64,000 bases of DNA from Micromonospora chersina (GTDB taxonomy: Bacteria; Actinomycetota; Actinomycetes; Mycobacteriales; Micromonosporaceae). The stretch is from NCBI RefSeq assembly GCF_900091475.1, contig NZ_FMIB01000002.1:5828001-5892000 (forward strand), written 5' to 3'. The translations under genes and the position numbers were made by a program. The notes under the pieces were generated by a model. It ran no database searches. It was not told the DNA's origin and saw only the letters and a program-made list of their open reading frames with translations. How positions within the stretch are numbered: the first letter of the stretch is position 1; each line of letters starts with the position of its first letter. This document shows positions 60,658-64,000 of the stretch, in pieces.

Positions 60658-61935
60658 TCAGGGCACCGAGCGGATCTTCAGGACGAGGACGCTGCCGACC
60701 AGGGTGACCGCCGCGGTGACCGCGTACAGGGTGGGGTAGCCGCCCAGGTGGACCACGATCGGGGCGGAGAGCGCCGGGCCGAGCACCTGCGGCGCCGAGT
60801 TGGCGATGTTGATCACGCCGAGGTCCTTGGCCCGGTCGGTGGCGGCGGGCAGCACCTGGGTGATGAGCGCGGCGTCCACGGCCAGGTAGACGCCGTAGCC
60901 GGCGCCGAGCAGCAGCGCGGCGACGATCGCCATGGGCCAGGTCGGTGCCACGGCGAGCAGCACCGCCGCCACCGCCATGATCAGCCCGGAGACGATCACG
61001 AAGACCTTGCGCCGGCCCGAGCGGTCGGAGAGGCGTCCGGCCACCACGGCCGTGAGCATCATGCCCAGGGTGTAGAGCAGGATCAGCACCAGCAGGGCGC
61101 CCTCGGGGTCGGCCACCCGCACCCCGTCGGTGAGGAAGTAGAGCAGGTAGAGCGTGCCCAGCGCGTTGCCGGTCTGCACCAGGAAGCGGGTGAACCAGGC
61201 CCAGGCGAAGTCGGGGTGCCGGCGCGGGCTGATCCACATCGAGGCGAGCAGCGCCCGCGCCCGCAGCGGCGACCGGTGCTCGCGCGGCAGCGGGTCGTCC
61301 TGGGTGAGCAGCGCGAACGGCAGGGACAGCAGCAGCACCGCGAGCGCGATGGCGGCGTACCCGGCGGCGTTGCCGGTGACCACGGCGGTGACCAGCACCG
61401 CGCCGACCACCAGGCCGAGCGCCTGCGGGATGCCCACCCAGCCGGAGACGCCGCCGCGCTGCGCCACCGGGACCCGGTCGGGGATGGCCGCGGTGAGGCT
61501 GGCCAGCATGGCGTTGAAGCAGACCTGGGCGGCGACCCAGGCGACCGCCACCCCGGCGATGCTGTCCTGCCGGGCCAGCACCACGAGGGCGAACGCGCCG
61601 ACCACCGCCCCGCACGCGGTCCAGACGTGCCGGCGGCCGAAGTGCCGGTTGGCCAGCCGCAGCGAGGTACGGTCCGACAGCGCGCCCGCGAGGGGGTTGG
61701 CCAGCACCGCGGCCAGCGCGCCGAGACCGGTGACCACCGCGAGCATGGCCTCCTTGTCGCCCGGCGCGATGCGTTCCACCTGCTGCGGCAGGAGCACCTG
61801 GATGGGGGTGAAGAAGGCCATCCAGACGCCCAGGTTGGCCGCGAAGATCAGCGCGATCCAGCTCCGCCGCACCGGCACCGTCGGCTCGGCGAGCGCCGCC
61901 GGCAGCGAGGCCGGCGTGGGGTTGACGGTGGTCAT
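60658..61935 (-). CDS. MFS transporter, probable sugar permease
   Basis: The 425-residue protein has 12 predicted transmembrane segments and motif-A-like loops (GALSDRTSLR and GRLSDRSGRRKVF). It overlaps the beta-glucosidase gene by 4 nt (ATGA), so it probably imports the disaccharide or glycoside that the GH1 enzyme cleaves, or exports a product. The sugar assignment rests on this coupling. The GPH or SUC-type sugar symporters are the likeliest relatives. Confidence 0.85.
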   Translation of the reverse strand: MTTVNPTPASLPAALAEPTVPVRRSWIALIFAANLGVWMAFFTPIQVLLPQQVERIAPGDKEAMLAVVTGLGALAAVLANPLAGALSDRTSLRLANRHFGRRHVWTACGAVVGAFALVVLARQDSIAGVAVAWVAAQVCFNAMLASLTAAIPDRVPVAQRGGVSGWVGIPQALGLVVGAVLVTAVVTGNAAGYAAIALAVLLLSLPFALLTQDDPLPREHRSPLRARALLASMWISPRRHPDFAWAWFTRFLVQTGNALGTLYLLYFLTDGVRVADPEGALLVLILLYTLGMMLTAVVAGRLSDRSGRRKVFVIVSGLIMAVAAVLLAVAPTWPMAIVAALLLGAGYGVYLAVDAALITQVLPAATDRAKDLGVINIANSAPQVLGPALSAPIVVHLGGYPTLYAVTAAVTLVGSVLVLKIRSVP

Positions 61936-63263
61936 CGCCGGACCAGGTCCCGGAACCAGGCGTACGACGACTTCGGCGTGCGCCGCTGGGTGGCGTAGTC
62001 GACGTGCACGAGGCCGAACCGCTTGGTGAAGCCCTCGGCCCACTCCCAGTTGTCCAGCAGCGACCAGACGAAGTACCCGGTCACCGGCACCCCGGCGGCC
62101 ATCGCCTCGTGCACCGCCCGCAGGTGCCCGTCCAGGTACGCGATCCGGTCCGGGTCGGGCACCCGGCCGTCGGCGTCCGGCTCGTCGTCGTACGCGCAGC
62201 CGCTCTCGGTGATCTGGATGGGCGGCAGGGCGTCGCCGTACCGGTGGTGGAGTTGGAGCAGCAGCTCGCGCAGCCCGTCCGGGGCCACCGGCCAGTCGAA
62301 GGCGGTGCGCGGGTAGCCGTCCAGCGGCACGATCTCGAACGGCAGCGGCGAGTCCTCCTCGGCGGGCGCCCGGATGCCGGTCGGGTTGTAGTAGTTCACC
62401 CCGAGCACGTCGACGGGCGCGGCGATCACGTCGAGGTCGCCGGCGCGCACCACGGCCGGGTCGAAGCCCAGCTCCTCCGGGTAGCCGCGCCCGAGCAGCG
62501 GGTCGGTGAAGAGCCGGTTGTGCAGCGCGTCGTACGCCGCCCCGGCGGCCCGGTCGGCGTCGGTCTCCCCGGCCAGGCGCACCGGTGAGTAGTTGTTGGC
62601 GATGGCCACCGGCGCGGTGCCGCGGGCGCGCAGCGCGGAGACCGCGAGGCCGTGCCCGAGGAGCTGGTGGTGGGCCACCGGGAAGGCGTCGAAGAGCAGC
62701 ATCCGGCCGGGGGCGTGGACGCCCATGCCGTGCCCGAGGCTCATGTGGATGAACGGCTCGTTGAGGGTGATCCACAGCTTCACCCGGTCGCCGAGGCGGG
62801 CGGCGACCAGGTCGGCGTACTCGGCGAAGCGGTCGGCGCTGTCCCGGTTCAGCCAGCCGCCGGCGTCCTCCAGGGCCTGCGGCAGGTCCCAGTGGAAGAG
62901 GGTGGCGACCGGGTCCACGCCGGCGGCGAGCAGGGCGTCCACCAGCCGGTCGTAGAAGTCGAGCCCGGCCGGGTTCGCCGGGCCCGCGCCGGTGGGCTGG
63001 ATCCGGGGCCAGGCGATGGAGAACCGGTACGCGGACACCCCGAGCCCGGCCAGCAGCCCGACGTCCTCGGCGTAGCGGTGGTAGTGGTCGCACGCCTCGT
63101 CGCCCGTGCTGCCGTCGACGATCCGGCCGGGGGAGTGGGCGAAGGTGTCCCAGATGGACGGCCCGCGGCCGTCGGCGGTGACCGCCCCCTCGATCTGGTA
63201 CGCGGAGGTGGACACCCCCCACCGGAAGCCGGCGGGGAACTCGGGCATCGGCGCGCTCGTCAT
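61932..63263 (-). CDS. GH1 beta-glucosidase
   Basis: The 443-residue cytosolic enzyme has the GH1 motifs: N-terminal FRWGVSTSAYQIEGA, acid/base Glu169 in TLNEP, NYYNP, and the nucleophile in ITESG. The consensus is usually TENG; Ser replaces Asn next to the catalytic Glu, a tolerated variant. It cleaves cellobiose or other beta-glucosides. GGGAGGG precedes the ATG at 63263. It forms an operon with the MFS permease and could complete xyloglucan or cellulose breakdown begun by the GH74 enzyme. Confidence 0.95.
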   Translation of the reverse strand: MTSAPMPEFPAGFRWGVSTSAYQIEGAVTADGRGPSIWDTFAHSPGRIVDGSTGDEACDHYHRYAEDVGLLAGLGVSAYRFSIAWPRIQPTGAGPANPAGLDFYDRLVDALLAAGVDPVATLFHWDLPQALEDAGGWLNRDSADRFAEYADLVAARLGDRVKLWITLNEPFIHMSLGHGMGVHAPGRMLLFDAFPVAHHQLLGHGLAVSALRARGTAPVAIANNYSPVRLAGETDADRAAGAAYDALHNRLFTDPLLGRGYPEELGFDPAVVRAGDLDVIAAPVDVLGVNYYNPTGIRAPAEEDSPLPFEIVPLDGYPRTAFDWPVAPDGLRELLLQLHHRYGDALPPIQITESGCAYDDEPDADGRVPDPDRIAYLDGHLRAVHEAMAAGVPVTGYFVWSLLDNWEWAEGFTKRFGLVHVDYATQRRTPKSSYAWFRDLVRR

Positions 63264-63277
63264 TCGCCCTCCCAAAA

Positions 63278-63294
63278 CGCGAAGCGTGCTCGCG
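63278..63294. promoter_or_regulatory. CGCGA-N7-TCGCG dyad before the GH1 operon
   Basis: A perfect 5-bp inverted repeat lies 15-31 bp before the GH1 start. It could be the operator of a LacI-type regulator or a leader hairpin. It does not match the CebR palindrome. Confidence 0.4.
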
Positions 63295-63449
63295 ACTCTA
63301 GGGCTCGGGGGGCCGACGCGCCATAGGCCCAGGAGGGCAGTCGTGGCAAGGGTTTTCGGCGTGTCTTTTCCGAAGCCGTCCACTTAAGTCCGATTTACAC
63401 ATAGAGTGCCGAATATCGCGGATGTGTTTTAAGTGGGGGAAAGATAGAC

Positions 63450-63896
63450 ATGATCCTCGTGGAACGCAGTGCGCACGTGGTGGCGCCGGTGGAAGCGGTC
63501 TGGGACGTCGTGCAGCGGGCCGAGCAGTTGCCGGCCTGGCTGGCGGGTGTCCGCGCGGCCGAGGTCCTCTCCGGGGAGGGCTTCGGGCGGCGCCAACTGG
63601 TCCAGGCCGGGCGCGGCGCGGCACACGAGGCCGAGGTCATCGCCTACCAGGAGCCGACCCTGATCGGGTGGCGCGAACGGGCCAGGGGCGCCGGGGCCCG
63701 GGCCGAGGCGCGCACCGAGATCTACGTACAGCTGACCCCGGACGAGGAGGAGGGCGGGACCGTCGTGCGGCTCATCGTCGTGCGGTGGCCCGCCGGACCC
63801 GTCAAGGCCGCTCTGCTCCGGCTCGGGCTGCGCCGGGTCGGCGCCGATCTGGAGGACTCGCTGGCCCGGCTCACCGACCTGGCCGCCGTCGGCTGA
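63450..63896 (+). CDS. SRPBCC / polyketide cyclase-like protein
   Basis: ATG at 63450 follows GGGGGAAAG. The 148-residue product has the polyketide_cyc2-type pattern: ERSAHVVAPVEAVWDVVQRA at the start, a curved beta sheet, and a C-terminal helix (ALLRLGLRRVGADLEDSLARL). It probably binds a small hydrophobic ligand; no biosynthetic cluster is adjacent, so a cyclase role is not implied. It lies divergent from the GH1 operon across 186 bp. Confidence 0.88.
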   Translation: MILVERSAHVVAPVEAVWDVVQRAEQLPAWLAGVRAAEVLSGEGFGRRQLVQAGRGAAHEAEVIAYQEPTLIGWRERARGAGARAEARTEIYVQLTPDEEEGGTVVRLIVVRWPAGPVKAALLRLGLRRVGADLEDSLARLTDLAAVG

Positions 63897-63923
63897 CCGA
63901 GCCCGTCCCGGCGCCACCCGCGA

Positions 63924-63968
63924 CGACGATGGTCCGGCGTCCCCGCCAGGGACGCCGGACCATCGTCG
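63924..63968. terminator. Bidirectional terminator, 20-bp stem
   Basis: 63924-63943 and 63949-63968 are perfectly complementary around CGCCA. It is the longest hairpin in the window, follows the SRPBCC stop by 27 nt, and lies before a probable stop of a reverse-strand gene. Confidence 0.9.
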
Positions 63969-63981
63969 CCTCCGCGCGCGC

Positions 63982-64000
63982 TCAGCCCGCCCGCAGTTCG
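63982..64000 (-). CDS. Possible 3' end of a reverse-strand gene
   Basis: The reverse strand reads E-L-R-A-G then a stop at 63982-63984. The strong terminator just beyond it supports a convergent gene that begins outside the window. Only six codons are visible, so its identity cannot be judged. Confidence 0.35.

Noticed and set aside
60658..63222. An 854-residue frame that looks like a fusion of a glycosidase region to the MFS protein
   Set aside because: The N-terminal part is GH1 out of frame. GH1 and MFS are separate genes overlapping by 4 nt.
63264..63449. A second CebR box upstream of the GH1 operon
   Set aside because: No sequence close to TGGGAGCGCTCCCA occurs there; the only dyad is CGCGA-N7-TCGCG.

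Overview
The window is very GC-rich, starts many genes at GTG or TTG, and carries an actinobacterial gene set: F420-type luciferase-like oxidoreductase, DUF3145, a discrete fabD-fabH-acpP-fabF cluster with a FasR-type regulator, a MalT-like LuxR regulator, GH74/CBM2 and GH13 secreted enzymes. Gene content, the CebR-like operator and two interspersed palindromic elements suggest a soil Micromonosporaceae member, probably Micromonospora. This is chromosomal sequence. I see no rRNA, tRNA, CRISPR array, transposase or phage gene.

Layout. 1-5.7 kb: a TetR/FAD-monooxygenase pair, an ArsR-SRPBCC pair opposite an LLM oxidoreductase, a PH-domain membrane protein and an alditol-oxidase-like flavoprotein. 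5.7-9.8 kb: an M50/CBS site-2 protease, a secreted DUF3103-like protein behind a strong leader hairpin, and an alpha/beta hydrolase. 9.1-15 kb: a TetR-controlled DHA2 exporter with a three-palindrome operator array, then an ABC-2 exporter with its own DesK/DesR-like two-component system. 15-17.4 kb: an L,D-transpeptidase and a secreted alpha-amylase. 17.7-22.3 kb: a four-gene redox operon (6-TM cytochrome b-like protein, NuoF/ferredoxin-like protein, TlpA-like thioredoxin, CcdA). 22.3-27.6 kb: serS, a MerR-DnaN clamp fusion, a saccharopine-dehydrogenase-like reductase, a Zn alcohol dehydrogenase and a degenerate SRPBCC protein. 27.7-32 kb: a LAL regulator, a DsbA-like thioredoxin and a triple-BON protein.

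32-38.6 kb: a secreted xyloglucanase (GH74-CBM2) behind a near-perfect CebR box, small membrane and STAS proteins, and a cell-wall-associated coiled-coil protein under a c-di-AMP (ydaO/yuaA) riboswitch. 38.6-44.7 kb: a CDF metal exporter, a HelD-type RNA-polymerase-associated helicase, a hydrolase, a beta-carbonic anhydrase and DUF3145. 44.8-50.6 kb: a lipoprotein NagZ-like GH3 enzyme, then a GT2/GT-C-like/methyltransferase group. 50.7-55.5 kb: the FAS II cluster and its PucR-type regulator. 55.6-64 kb: pyrE, a quinone oxidoreductase, CopC, gltX, and a GH1 beta-glucosidase with an MFS permease.

Two themes recur. Many promoters have a TAnnnT box 6-8 nt before the start codon and so look leaderless. 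Convergent genes often end at long perfect GC-rich hairpins without a U tract. The best candidates for under-described biology are the cytochrome b/NuoF/TlpA/CcdA redox operon and the MerR-sliding-clamp fusion.
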